Both the position numbers and the translations under genes were made by a program. From positions 1-19,871 of the forward strand of contig JBIKRJ010000019.1 of the NCBI GenBank assembly GCA_044349205.1: 19,871 nt of DNA, read 5' to 3'. Source of the stretch: UBA9547 sp044349205 (lineage in GTDB: Bacteria; Bacteroidota; Bacteroidia; Cytophagales; UBA9547). Shown piece after piece: positions 1 through 7,015 of this stretch. Numbering within the stretch: position 1 is the stretch's first letter; each line of letters starts with the position of its first letter. Below the pieces are notes generated by a model. The model made no database searches. It was not told where the DNA came from and saw only the letters and a list, made by a program, of their open reading frames with translations.

Positions 1-9
1 TGGGCTGTG

Positions 10-39
10 AAAAAAAACCCCAAGAAAATCTTGGGGTTT
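10..39 (-). terminator. Intrinsic terminator of trxA
   Basis: A perfect 11-bp stem (15-25 paired with 29-39) with a 3-base loop lies 20 bases after the trxA stop codon. Read on the minus strand it is followed by a run of eight T (10-17, partly shared with the stem), the classic form of a Rho-independent terminator. Confidence 0.85.
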
Positions 40-59
40 GGTATTCGTATAAGGAAAAA

Positions 60-386
60 TTACCCTATCTGGGCTTCTAATTTTTTACTCAAAACGGCTT
101 TTGGCACGGCACCTATTTGTTTGTCCACGATTTCACCATTTTTGAAAATAAGAAGAGTGGGAATGCTGCGAATGCCGAACTTAGCAGAAACGGTCGCATT
201 TTCGTCCACATTTACTTTTCCTACTACGGCTTTTCCTTCAAAATCACCGGCAAGTTCTTCCACTACTGGGCCAATCATTTTACAAGGTCCACACCATTCA
301 GCCCAAAAATCGACCAATACAGGTTGGTTGGAGTTGATGATTTCTTCAAAGTTGGCGTCGGTGATTTCAATTGCTTTGTGTCCCAT
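60..386 (-). CDS. trxA: Thioredoxin
   Basis: This 108-residue protein has the normal length of a single-domain cytoplasmic thioredoxin, the general protein-disulfide reductant that is itself reduced by thioredoxin reductase. The redox motif WCGPCK is at residues 31-36 (Cys32 and Cys35), the preceding strand VLVDFWAE is typical, and the cis-proline loop IRSIPT places Pro76 opposite the active site. There is no signal peptide, so it should stay in the cytoplasm. It starts with ATG, is transcribed alone, diverges from the RNA methyltransferase gene and ends at a strong terminator. A possible -7 box lies at 460-467. Family assignment is secure; it could be one of several thioredoxins in the genome. 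Confidence 0.96.
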   Translation of the reverse strand: MGHKAIEITDANFEEIINSNQPVLVDFWAEWCGPCKMIGPVVEELAGDFEGKAVVGKVNVDENATVSAKFGIRSIPTLLIFKNGEIVDKQIGAVPKAVLSKKLEAQIG

Positions 387-459
387 AGTTTCTGAAGAGT
401 TATTTAAAGTTGTATATTTTTTTCCTGTGTAATAGAAACGTTAATTTGGCAGAATGGTT

Positions 460-467
460 CAAAGTTA
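460..467 (-). promoter_or_regulatory. Candidate -7 promoter box for trxA
   Basis: On the minus strand these bases read TAACTTTG, an exact match to the Bacteroidota -7 consensus TAnnTTTG. The sequence 19 bases further upstream is TTTC, a 3-of-4 match to the -33 element TTTG. Transcription would begin near 453 and leave a leader of roughly 67 bases. This rests on motif matching only. Confidence 0.35.
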
Positions 468-481
468 GAGAAAGATTTGAA

Positions 482-1039
482 ATGCAGAAAAAATTAAGGG
501 AAGAACCTCAGAAATGGTCGATGGATGAATTGAACCGATTGTCGGTTGAAGAATACAAAGAGGCCAATAAACTGCCATTGGTGCTGGTTTTGGACAATGT
601 GCGCAGCATGCACAACGTGGGCTCTGTGTTCCGCACATCCGATGCGTTTCGTGTAGAAAAACTTTGTTTGTGTGGTATTACGGCCACACCACCACACCGC
701 GAAATAAGTAAAACGGCCTTGGGCGCCACCGAATCGGTGGTTTGGCAACACTACCCCCATACTTTAGAGTGTGTGCAGCAATTGAAAGCAGAAGGGTATC
801 GTATTATGGCCATTGAACAGGTGAAAGGAAGCCAAAAATTAGATGCAACCGCTTTTCCCAATCACCCCAAAACAGCCTTCATTTTCGGAAACGAGGTATT
901 TGGAATAAATGAAGAAGTCTTGAAGCATTGCGATGCGTATATCGAGATACCCCAATTTGGCACGAAACATTCCTTCAATATTTCTATAAGTGTAGGCATC
1001 GTGTTGTGGCACTATTTTATCAGTGGAAAAGAAAAGTAA
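482..1039 (+). CDS. TrmH/SpoU-family RNA 2'-O-methyltransferase
   Basis: This is a SPOUT-fold enzyme that uses S-adenosylmethionine to methylate a ribose 2'-OH in tRNA or rRNA; the target nucleotide cannot be read from sequence. The three family motifs are present in order: motif 1 at about residues 36-56 (LDNVRSMHNVGSVFRTSDAF, with Asn45 and Arg51), motif 2 at 132-142 (AFIFGNEVFGI, Glu138) and motif 3 at 156-176 (TKHSFNISISVG), which forms the knotted cofactor site. From the ATG at 482 it has 185 residues, a catalytic domain with only a short N-terminal extension. An in-frame ATG at 410 would add 24 residues, but they overlap the likely trxA promoter and look non-coding. It converges with ilvC. 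Confidence 0.9.
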   Translation: MQKKLREEPQKWSMDELNRLSVEEYKEANKLPLVLVLDNVRSMHNVGSVFRTSDAFRVEKLCLCGITATPPHREISKTALGATESVVWQHYPHTLECVQQLKAEGYRIMAIEQVKGSQKLDATAFPNHPKTAFIFGNEVFGINEEVLKHCDAYIEIPQFGTKHSFNISISVGIVLWHYFISGKEK

Positions 1040-1064
1040 AAAGGCCACCCTTCCGAGTAGCCTT
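1037..1064 (-). terminator. Probable terminator of ilvC
   Basis: A hairpin with a 5-bp outer stem (1041-1045 with 1060-1064) plus two further pairs across a mismatch is followed on the minus strand by five T. It lies 34 bases beyond the ilvC stop codon and abuts the stop codon of the convergent methyltransferase gene. The stem is short, so confidence is moderate. Confidence 0.45.
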
Positions 1065-1069
1065 CTTTA

Positions 1070-1097
1070 AACTTCTAAACTTAGAACTACGAACTAA
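1070..1097 (+). repeat. Heptamer tandem repeat tract A
   Basis: The triplet AAC recurs at 1070, 1078, 1085 and 1092, a mostly 7-base period with degenerate units such as AACTACG and AACTAAC. The tract starts immediately after the ilvC stop codon, between it and the terminator hairpin. Bases 1065-1077 are identical to 7897-7909 in tract D. Confidence 0.55.
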
Positions 1098-2579
1098 CTA
1101 TCCTAAACTTATCGCTTTCATGTCGCTCATGGCTTGGCGCAGTTCATAGCCAACGATTTCGATGGGGTGGTTGCGAATGATTTCGTTCACTACAATGATG
1201 TCTTTGTTGTCCACGCCGTTGTTTTTGCCAGCATTGAAGTTTTTGCCAATCACATCGGTGTCTACTTTCTTCATGAAATCGGCAAGCAATGGCTTGCAAG
1301 CATGATCGAAAAGATAGCAGCCATATTCGGCGGTGTCGGAAATGACACGGTTCATTTCAAACAATTTCTTGCGTGCAATGGTGTTGGCAATCAGTGGCGT
1401 TTCGTGCAAGGACTCGTAGTAAGCCGACTCTTCTTTAATACCCGATTCGGTCATCGTTTCAAAAGCCAATTCCACACCGGCGCGTACCATGGCTACCATC
1501 AGCAAGCCATTGTCGTAATACTCTTGCTCGGCAATTTTTACATCGGCAGCAGGCGTTTTTTCAAAAGCCGTTTCGCCAGTGGCAGCCCTCCAGGTAAGTA
1601 GGTTTTTGTCGCCATTGGCCCAATCTTCCATCATGGTTTTAGAAAATTCGCCACTCATTATATCGTCTTGGTGTTTTTGAAACAAGGGACGCATAATTTC
1701 TTTCAATTCTTCCGAAAGTTCGAAAGCCTTGATTTTGGCAGGATTGGTGAGCCTGTCCATCATGGCCGTAATGCCACCATGTTTCAGCGACTCGGTAATC
1801 ACTTCCCAACCGTACTGAATTAGTTTGGCGGCATATCCTTTGTCGATGCCTTTTTCAATCATCTTGTCAAAACAAAGGATAGATCCCGTTTGCAGCAATC
1901 CGCACAGGATGGTTTGTTCGCCCATCAAATCAGATTTTACTTCGGCCACAAAAGAAGACTTGAGAACGCCGGCACGGTCGCCACCAGTACCTACGCAGTA
2001 AGCCTTGGCATATTCCCAGCCTTTTTCTTCAGGATCGTTTTCTGGATGAACAGCGATAAGCGTTGGTACGCCAAAACCTCTTACATATTCTGCTCTAACC
2101 TCAGAACCTGGACATTTTGGAGCCACCATTATTACCGTGATGTCTTTGCGTATCTGCATTCCTTCTTCCACAATATTGAAACCATGAGAATAAGAAAGTG
2201 TACTTCCTTTTTTCATCAATGGCATCACCGCATTTATTACGCCAGTATGTTGTTTATCAGGAGTTAGGTTGATTACCAAATCAGCCGTAGGAATCAATTC
2301 TTCAAATGTGCCTACTTTGAAATTGTTTTCAGTCGCACTTTTCCAAGATTGACGTTTTTCCAAGATCGCTTCTTTGCGTAAAGCATACGAAACGTCCAAA
2401 CCAGAATCACGAAGGTTCAAACCTTGGTTCAAGCCTTGTGCCCCGCAACCTAAGATGACTAGTTTTTTGCCCTTTAGGGCGTCAACGCCATGAACAAACT
2501 CGCTTCTGTCCATGAACTCGCAAACACCGAGTTGATTAAGTTTTTCTCTGAGCGAAAGTGTGTTAAAATAATTTGCCAT
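1098..2579 (-). CDS. ilvC: Ketol-acid reductoisomerase, class II (NADP+)
   Basis: This enzyme performs the second step of valine, isoleucine and leucine synthesis: Mg2+-dependent alkyl migration of 2-acetolactate or 2-aceto-2-hydroxybutyrate, then NADPH reduction. At 493 residues it is the long, class II form, like E. coli IlvC (491). The Rossmann motif GCGAQG is at 44-49. Residues at E. coli positions are retained: NADPH-specificity Arg68, Arg76 and Ser78; His132 and Lys155; metal ligands Glu213, Asp217, Glu221, Glu389 and Glu393; and Ser414. It should therefore be active and NADPH-dependent. The ATG and the first seven residues (MANYFNT) match the E. coli start. No other ilv or leu gene is in the window, which is unusual because these genes are often clustered. 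Confidence 0.98.
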   Translation of the reverse strand: MANYFNTLSLREKLNQLGVCEFMDRSEFVHGVDALKGKKLVILGCGAQGLNQGLNLRDSGLDVSYALRKEAILEKRQSWKSATENNFKVGTFEELIPTADLVINLTPDKQHTGVINAVMPLMKKGSTLSYSHGFNIVEEGMQIRKDITVIMVAPKCPGSEVRAEYVRGFGVPTLIAVHPENDPEEKGWEYAKAYCVGTGGDRAGVLKSSFVAEVKSDLMGEQTILCGLLQTGSILCFDKMIEKGIDKGYAAKLIQYGWEVITESLKHGGITAMMDRLTNPAKIKAFELSEELKEIMRPLFQKHQDDIMSGEFSKTMMEDWANGDKNLLTWRAATGETAFEKTPAADVKIAEQEYYDNGLLMVAMVRAGVELAFETMTESGIKEESAYYESLHETPLIANTIARKKLFEMNRVISDTAEYGCYLFDHACKPLLADFMKKVDTDVIGKNFNAGKNNGVDNKDIIVVNEIIRNHPIEIVGYELRQAMSDMKAISLG

Positions 2580-2799
2580 TGTGTGTTTTTAAGAAAAGGT
2601 TTTTAGTCCGTTACAAAATTGTGGATTTTCTGTCAATCGATAGCGTACATTCTTTATTTATTTAAGGATTTATTGTGCAAGTGAGGTTATTTGCCAATGA
2701 AAAATCAGTTTTTAACACACTGAAAATCTATATTTTACGCAAAACAAGCCCCTTCTCGTCCTTTCTGAAACAAAGGAAGTGAGTACGAGTGCAAATTTG

Positions 2800-2807
2800 T
2801 ATTTTTG
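2800..2807 (+). promoter_or_regulatory. Candidate -7 promoter box for aguA
   Basis: TATTTTTG matches TAnnTTTG exactly and lies 18 bases before the aguA start codon, implying a very short leader. No convincing TTTG is seen about 19 bases upstream, so support is limited. The rest of the 246-base divergent gap (2580-2825) shows no hairpin, riboswitch or obvious ilvC promoter. Confidence 0.3.
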
Positions 2808-2825
2808 CAATCCTTTCAATAAAAA

Positions 2826-3881
2826 ATGCCACTATTTACAGAAACTACTCCTGCCGAACTTGGATTTAGTATGCCAGCCGAGTGGGAAAAGCAAGAGGCC
2901 GTTTGGTTTTCCTGGCCACACAGTGAAGACACTTGGCCTGAAATATTTTCAAATATTCCCCCTGTTTTTGCCGAGATTGTGTACCACCTTGCCCAATCAC
3001 AGGGGGTAAAAATCAATGTGTTGGATGCCAGGCACGAAGCGCAAGTTCGAAAGTTGTTGTTGGAGAAAGGAGTGAATATGAAGGCGGTAAAGTTTTACCA
3101 TATTCCAACCAACGATGCCTGGTGCCGCGACCATGGGCCTACTTTTGTGCTACGCAACACAAATGGCAAAAAGGAAAAAGCCCTTATAAACTGGAATTTT
3201 AATTCATGGGGAGGCAAATATCCGTACGAGTTGGATAACGCCGTTCCTGAAAAAATTTTACACTACGAACCGCAATTCAGTTTTCAACCCAATATTGTGA
3301 TGGAGGGTGGTTCGATAGAAGTAAACGGTGCTGGCACGGTTTTAACGACCAAGTCGTGTCTTTTAAACAAAAATCGAAATGCCCATTTAAGCCAAAACCA
3401 AATCGAAGAATACTTGAAAAATTATTTAGGCGTAAAGCAAGTGTTATGGTTGGAAGATGGCATTTTGGGCGATGATACCGATGGGCACATTGACGACATA
3501 AGCCGATTTGTAAACGAAAACACCATTGTGACAGTGGTAGAAGAGGACGAAACTGACGGCAATTTCAAACCATTGCAAGAAAACTTGCATTTGTTGAAAT
3601 CAATGAAGAACCTGGACAATAAGCCCTTCAATATTTTGACCTTGCCTATGCCAGCACCCGTAATCTTGCAAGGACTCAGGCTGCCAGCAAGTTATGCCAA
3701 TTTCCTTATTGCCAACGAGGTGGTGCTTGTGCCCATTTTTCAGGACAAAAACGACCAGAAAGCCTTGGAAATCCTGCAATCTTGTTTTCCCGAAAGAAAA
3801 GTAATAGGCATCCAATGTAGGGAACTAGTATTGGGTTTGGGTACTTTGCACTGCATTAGCCAACAAGAACCTGCAGTTTAG
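2826..3881 (+). CDS. aguA: Agmatine deiminase (PAD-type guanidino-modifying enzyme)
   Basis: This 351-residue protein belongs to the agmatine deiminase/Porphyromonas-type peptidylarginine deiminase family, which hydrolyses agmatine to N-carbamoylputrescine and ammonia on the route from arginine to putrescine. Family motifs appear in order: NDAWCRDHGPTFV (about 96-108), NWNFNSWGGKY (122-132), VMEGGSIEVNG (158-168, with Glu160), DTDGHIDDISRF (217-228, with His221), and the C-terminal GLGTLHCISQQEP, where Cys343 is the predicted nucleophile. There is no signal peptide, and the length fits free agmatine deiminases rather than secreted peptidylarginine deiminases. It begins with ATG after an A-rich leader. 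N-carbamoylputrescine amidase (aguB), the usual next enzyme, is not adjacent. nuoB follows after 58 bases. Confidence 0.92.
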   Translation: MPLFTETTPAELGFSMPAEWEKQEAVWFSWPHSEDTWPEIFSNIPPVFAEIVYHLAQSQGVKINVLDARHEAQVRKLLLEKGVNMKAVKFYHIPTNDAWCRDHGPTFVLRNTNGKKEKALINWNFNSWGGKYPYELDNAVPEKILHYEPQFSFQPNIVMEGGSIEVNGAGTVLTTKSCLLNKNRNAHLSQNQIEEYLKNYLGVKQVLWLEDGILGDDTDGHIDDISRFVNENTIVTVVEEDETDGNFKPLQENLHLLKSMKNLDNKPFNILTLPMPAPVILQGLRLPASYANFLIANEVVLVPIFQDKNDQKALEILQSCFPERKVIGIQCRELVLGLGTLHCISQQEPAV

Positions 3882-3917
3882 TAATGTGTATAGGGTATTT
3901 CGTATCGAGACTATCTC

Positions 3918-3925
3918 TACATTTG
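3918..3925 (+). promoter_or_regulatory. Candidate -7 promoter box for nuoB
   Basis: TACATTTG is an exact match to TAnnTTTG inside the 58-base gap between aguA and the nuoB ATG at 3940. Transcription would start near 3931, downstream of the alternative nuoB ATG at 3886, which supports the later start. The -33 region is poor. Confidence 0.35.
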
Positions 3926-3939
3926 CTAACATTAACCTG

Positions 3940-4482
3940 ATGACTCAACCCACCATTCATAACCCACAACCCAATACTTTCCCAAAAACAGGAGAAAGTG
4001 GTTTGATCGTGACCAAGATAGACGATTTGCTTAACTGGGCAAGGCTTTCTTCTATTTGGCCAATGGGTTTTGGTATTGCCTGCTGTGCTATCGAAATGAT
4101 GGCGACCTATGCATCGGGTTACGATTTAGACAGGTTTGGGGTGATACCGAGAGGAAGTCCTCGCCAATCGGATGTGATGATAGTGGCTGGTACAGTGACG
4201 TTCAAAATGGCCGACCGTATTCGGCGCTTATACGACCAAATGTCGGAACCTCGCTATGTCATTTCGATGGGTTCCTGTTCAAACTGTGGCGGACCTTACT
4301 GGGAGCATGGGTACCATGTCGTAAAAGGAGTGGATCGCATTATTCCTGTAGATGTGTATGTGCCAGGCTGCCCGCCAAGACCAGAGGCGCTCATAGGCGG
4401 TGTGCTGAAGCTGCAAGAAAAAATAAGAGGGGAACAAAACTTCAAGCCAAGCCACTTGTTGAAGTTACTCGGCAAACACTAA
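3940..4482 (+). CDS. nuoB: NADH-quinone oxidoreductase subunit B
   Basis: NuoB (PSST/20-kDa subunit) carries iron-sulfur cluster N2, the last electron carrier before quinone in complex I, and sits in the peripheral arm. From the ATG at 3940 it is 180 residues, normal for the family; the earlier in-frame ATG at 3886 would add 18 unsupported residues. The N2 ligands are visible: Cys48-Cys49 in GIACCAIEM, Cys113 in ISMGSCSNCGG, and Cys144 in VYVPGCPPRPEA. DRFGVIPRGSPRQSDVMIV (64-82) and LIGGVLKLQEKI are also characteristic. Cys116 and a two-residue longer loop before the last ligand differ from E. coli. No other nuo gene is next to it: aguA lies upstream and mrdA converges from downstream. It may supply the only complex I or be a second copy. 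Confidence 0.93.
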   Translation: MTQPTIHNPQPNTFPKTGESGLIVTKIDDLLNWARLSSIWPMGFGIACCAIEMMATYASGYDLDRFGVIPRGSPRQSDVMIVAGTVTFKMADRIRRLYDQMSEPRYVISMGSCSNCGGPYWEHGYHVVKGVDRIIPVDVYVPGCPPRPEALIGGVLKLQEKIRGEQNFKPSHLLKLLGKH

Positions 4483-4508
4483 AAAACATTTTAGTGTTTG
4501 CGCTTTTT
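4472..4508 (+). terminator. Intrinsic terminator of nuoB, built into both gene ends
   Basis: A perfect 13-bp inverted repeat (4472-4484 with 4489-4501) with a 4-base loop is followed on the plus strand by five T (4504-4508). It covers the stop codons of both convergent genes, nuoB (4480-4482) and mrdA (4491-4493). There is no T-run in the minus direction, so it should terminate nuoB efficiently and mrdA less so. Confidence 0.75.
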
Positions 4509-6413
4509 GGCCATTTTTTCTTTGAAATAGTTGCGTAACACCATTTTCACATTGGCAGCAGTCGAATCGAGACCTTCTTTTTTCAATAGCACACTGGCCA
4601 ATGCTTCGTTGTATCTGATGATGTTTTTGTTGATCATCTTTTCTTCGATTTCGGGACGCGTGATGGTATCTGTTAAATATTTTTCAATCATAAGACTAGC
4701 GATGGGAGCAGCCCACTTGTCGCCAAAACCAGCATTTTCCACATACACGGCAATGGCTATTTTGGGATTGTACCGTGGTGCAAAAGCCATAAATACTGAA
4801 TGGTCTTCGCCATGTGGGTTTTGGGCGGTGCCTGTTTTGCCACAATATTCGATACCTGTCAAGCGGGAACGATAGGCCGTTCCAAAATTTACCACATCGA
4901 ACATGCCATTGGCCACGGTGGTGTAGTTTTCGGGTGCTATTTTGGTGTAGTGTTTTTTGGTGTACATCGTATCTACCGCATTTCGGTTGCCAATTTTTTT
5001 GATAATGTGTGGCTTGTAGAAATAACCCCTGTTGGCAATGGTAGCGGCCAAGTTGGCCATTTGAAGGGGCACCACCAAAATTTCTCCTTGTCCAATGCCC
5101 AAAGAAAAAATAGTACGGAAAGCCCATCGGTTTTTGCCATATACTTTGTCATAGAAAGCATGGCTAGGAATACGGCCGCTTTTTTCGTTCGGCAGGTCTA
5201 TGCCCAGTTTTTTGCCCAAGTTGAAGCTGGACACATAATTATGCCAAATGTCGAAACCATGGGCGGCATCTGCATAGGGATTGCTAGAGATACCCCTTTG
5301 CAGCATGTAGTTGTACAACATGTAAAAGTAGGGGTTGCACGAGTGCTGTATGGCGCCACGCATGCCTTGCGCAGGAGGGTGGTTGTGGCAATTTATCAGC
5401 CCTTTGTTACAAGGCAATGTTCTGTTTGAATCGACAAGGTGGTCTTGCAGGCCAATAAGGCTTTGAATGATTTTGAAAGTAGAACCGGGTGGGTACATGG
5501 CTTGCAAGGCCCTGTTGTACAGTGGCTTGTTGTAGTTTCGGTACAATTCGGAGTAGTTTTTAGAAAAGTTTTTACCAACTAGTAAGTTGGGGTCGTAGGT
5601 AGGTGCCGAAATCAGGCAAAGAATTTCGCCAGTGCTCGGGTCTAGTGCTACGATACTGCCCGTTTTTCCTTGCATTATTTTTTCGCCGTAGGCTTGCAAC
5701 TTTACATCTACCGTGCTAGTCAGGTTTTCGCCAGCAACCGAAAGTGTGTCGAATTCGCCGTTTTTGAACCGCCCTTTTTCTGCTCCTTTTACATCCACCA
5801 TCACGTAGCGTACGCCACGTTTGCCGCGCAATTGTTTTTCGTAAATTTCTTCAATGCCACTGATGCCAATGTAGTCGCCCGAACGATAATTGTCTTTGCC
5901 AAGCAGTTCAATGCGTTCTTTGCTCACCTCGCCAATATACCCTAGGGCGTTGGCCATGCATTTGTACGGGTAGTTTCGAACCGAACGGGCTTGCACGTAG
6001 AAGCCAGGATATTCCACCATTTTGTCCTGTATTTTCGCCCAGTCTTCGGTAGAAAGTGTGGGGATAAATACCGAAGGTTTTACTTTCGAAAATTTTCTTG
6101 CCTCTTTTATTTTGGCACGCACCTCTTCAATGGGAAGTGAAAAGGCCTCGCAAAACGCGGCGGTGTCGCGAATGCGTACATCTTTGGGTACAATCATGAT
6201 GTCGAACACGGGGGTGTTGGCCACCAGCATCTCGCCATTTCGGTCAAAAATTACACCACGATAAGGGTACACGATAATGCGTTGGATGCTGTTTTGCATC
6301 GCCTCGTTTTTGAATGTGTCGTCGATTACCTGCAACCAAAGCAGCTTGAGCAAATAAATGACCCCTACCGCCACTACGACGATTTGAATGATGTATTTGC
6401 GTTGTTCAAACAA
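4491..6413 (-). CDS. mrdA: Penicillin-binding protein 2 (elongation transpeptidase)
   Basis: This is a class B PBP that cross-links peptidoglycan in the elongasome with RodA. Residues 8-30 form one membrane anchor, followed by the dimerisation domain (RGVIFDRNGEMLVAN, 52-66) and the transpeptidase domain with SxxK at 311-314 (STFK), SxN at 358-360 (SCN) and KTGT at 526-529. Length (640) and the upstream mreD favour PBP2 over FtsI, and there are no PASTA repeats. The reading frame opens with TTG at 6411-6413, with a stop two codons before it; the first ATG (residue 39) would remove the anchor, so TTG is almost certainly used. Cysteines 335, 342 and 359 and histidines 343, 345 and 357 cluster near the SxN motif and could bind metal. 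The C-terminus lies inside the terminator stem shared with nuoB. Confidence 0.93.
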   Translation of the reverse strand: MFEQRKYIIQIVVVAVGVIYLLKLLWLQVIDDTFKNEAMQNSIQRIIVYPYRGVIFDRNGEMLVANTPVFDIMIVPKDVRIRDTAAFCEAFSLPIEEVRAKIKEARKFSKVKPSVFIPTLSTEDWAKIQDKMVEYPGFYVQARSVRNYPYKCMANALGYIGEVSKERIELLGKDNYRSGDYIGISGIEEIYEKQLRGKRGVRYVMVDVKGAEKGRFKNGEFDTLSVAGENLTSTVDVKLQAYGEKIMQGKTGSIVALDPSTGEILCLISAPTYDPNLLVGKNFSKNYSELYRNYNKPLYNRALQAMYPPGSTFKIIQSLIGLQDHLVDSNRTLPCNKGLINCHNHPPAQGMRGAIQHSCNPYFYMLYNYMLQRGISSNPYADAAHGFDIWHNYVSSFNLGKKLGIDLPNEKSGRIPSHAFYDKVYGKNRWAFRTIFSLGIGQGEILVVPLQMANLAATIANRGYFYKPHIIKKIGNRNAVDTMYTKKHYTKIAPENYTTVANGMFDVVNFGTAYRSRLTGIEYCGKTGTAQNPHGEDHSVFMAFAPRYNPKIAIAVYVENAGFGDKWAAPIASLMIEKYLTDTITRPEIEEKMINKNIIRYNEALASVLLKKEGLDSTAANVKMVLRNYFKEKMAKKRKH

Positions 6414-6446
6414 TTTTTACCGAATTAAGTGTATCAAAAAGGCTTG

Positions 6447-6965
6447 TTATTTGGCCAGTTTTTTGGACGAAAACATAAACTGCATTAGGATAAACAAAAA
6501 GGAAGTGAGCAAGGTGCTAAAAAATATTTTCATGAGGGTGAGAAAAAAATGCATGAAAGAGAATGCTTCTAAGAAAAACAGCAAAAAGTGGTGTGCACCA
6601 ATCAAAAGCAGTGTGTAGGAAATGACCCAACGCACACCCAAAATATGAACAGATATTGGTGTTTGTTCGTCGTAACCACCTGCCGGCGTAATGGCAGAAA
6701 TGACATTGGGACGTAAATACGCTAATAACGTGCAAGCGGCCGCATGCAAGCCAGGCGAGTCGAAAAAAACATCGATGAGCAAACCATATCCAAAGCCTAC
6801 GAAAAGCAGAAGGCCTTTGGGAGTGGACATGGGCAACAGCAACAGAAAAAACAAATATGGAAAACAGAAGGCGACACCAAATATCCCAAACTTGAAAAAA
6901 AAGATTTGAACGAGAAATAGTAGGAAGAAATTCGAAATCAGCTTAAAAATGTCCGAAGGTGTCAT
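6447..6965 (-). CDS. mreD: Rod shape-determining protein MreD-like membrane protein
   Basis: This 172-residue, very hydrophobic protein has about five transmembrane segments and few charged residues, matching MreD, the integral membrane partner of MreB and MreC in the elongasome. Recognisable features are the N-terminal IFKLISNFFLLFLVQIFFF helix, the GFGYGLLIDVFFDSPGLHA stretch (MreD proteins have a similar G-x-x-D element followed by a small-residue-rich helix) and LRPNVIS. It lies 33 bases upstream of mrdA on the same strand, the usual mreD-mrdA order. The ATG at 6965 is preferred; the longer open frame to 7049 translates heptamer repeats. A candidate promoter box is at 7054-7061. mreB and mreC are not upstream as is common; a HAD phosphatase is there instead. 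Confidence 0.8.
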   Translation of the reverse strand: MTPSDIFKLISNFFLLFLVQIFFFKFGIFGVAFCFPYLFFLLLLPMSTPKGLLLFVGFGYGLLIDVFFDSPGLHAAACTLLAYLRPNVISAITPAGGYDEQTPISVHILGVRWVISYTLLLIGAHHFLLFFLEAFSFMHFFLTLMKIFFSTLLTSFLFILMQFMFSSKKLAK

Positions 6966-6970
6966 TTTGG

Positions 6971-7005
6971 AGTAGTAAGTATCAAGTAGAAAGTCGTAAG
7001 AATTA
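6971..7005 (+). repeat. Heptamer tandem repeat tract B (opposite orientation)
   Basis: Five 7-base units begin with AG at 6971, 6978, 6985, 6992 and 6999 (for example AGTATCA, AGTAGAA, AGTCGTA). The tract lies directly upstream of the mreD start codon and faces tract C in inverted orientation across about ten bases. Confidence 0.6.
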
Positions 7006-7015
7006 CCGCCATGCT

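Noticed and set aside
410..481. N-terminal extension of the RNA methyltransferase to an ATG at 410
   Set aside because: The extra 24 residues do not resemble family sequence and overlap the likely trxA promoter; the ATG at 482 gives a normal-length protein.
2580..2825. Riboswitch or leader-peptide attenuator upstream of ilvC
   Set aside because: No run of branched-chain amino acid codons and no terminator/antiterminator pairing could be found.
3886..3939. nuoB start at 3886
   Set aside because: It adds 18 residues unlike NuoB and lies upstream of the candidate transcription start near 3931.
4800..5429. Long plus-strand open frame opposite mrdA (209 codons)
   Set aside because: It is antisense to well-conserved PBP2 motifs and its translation has no recognisable domain; a shadow frame.
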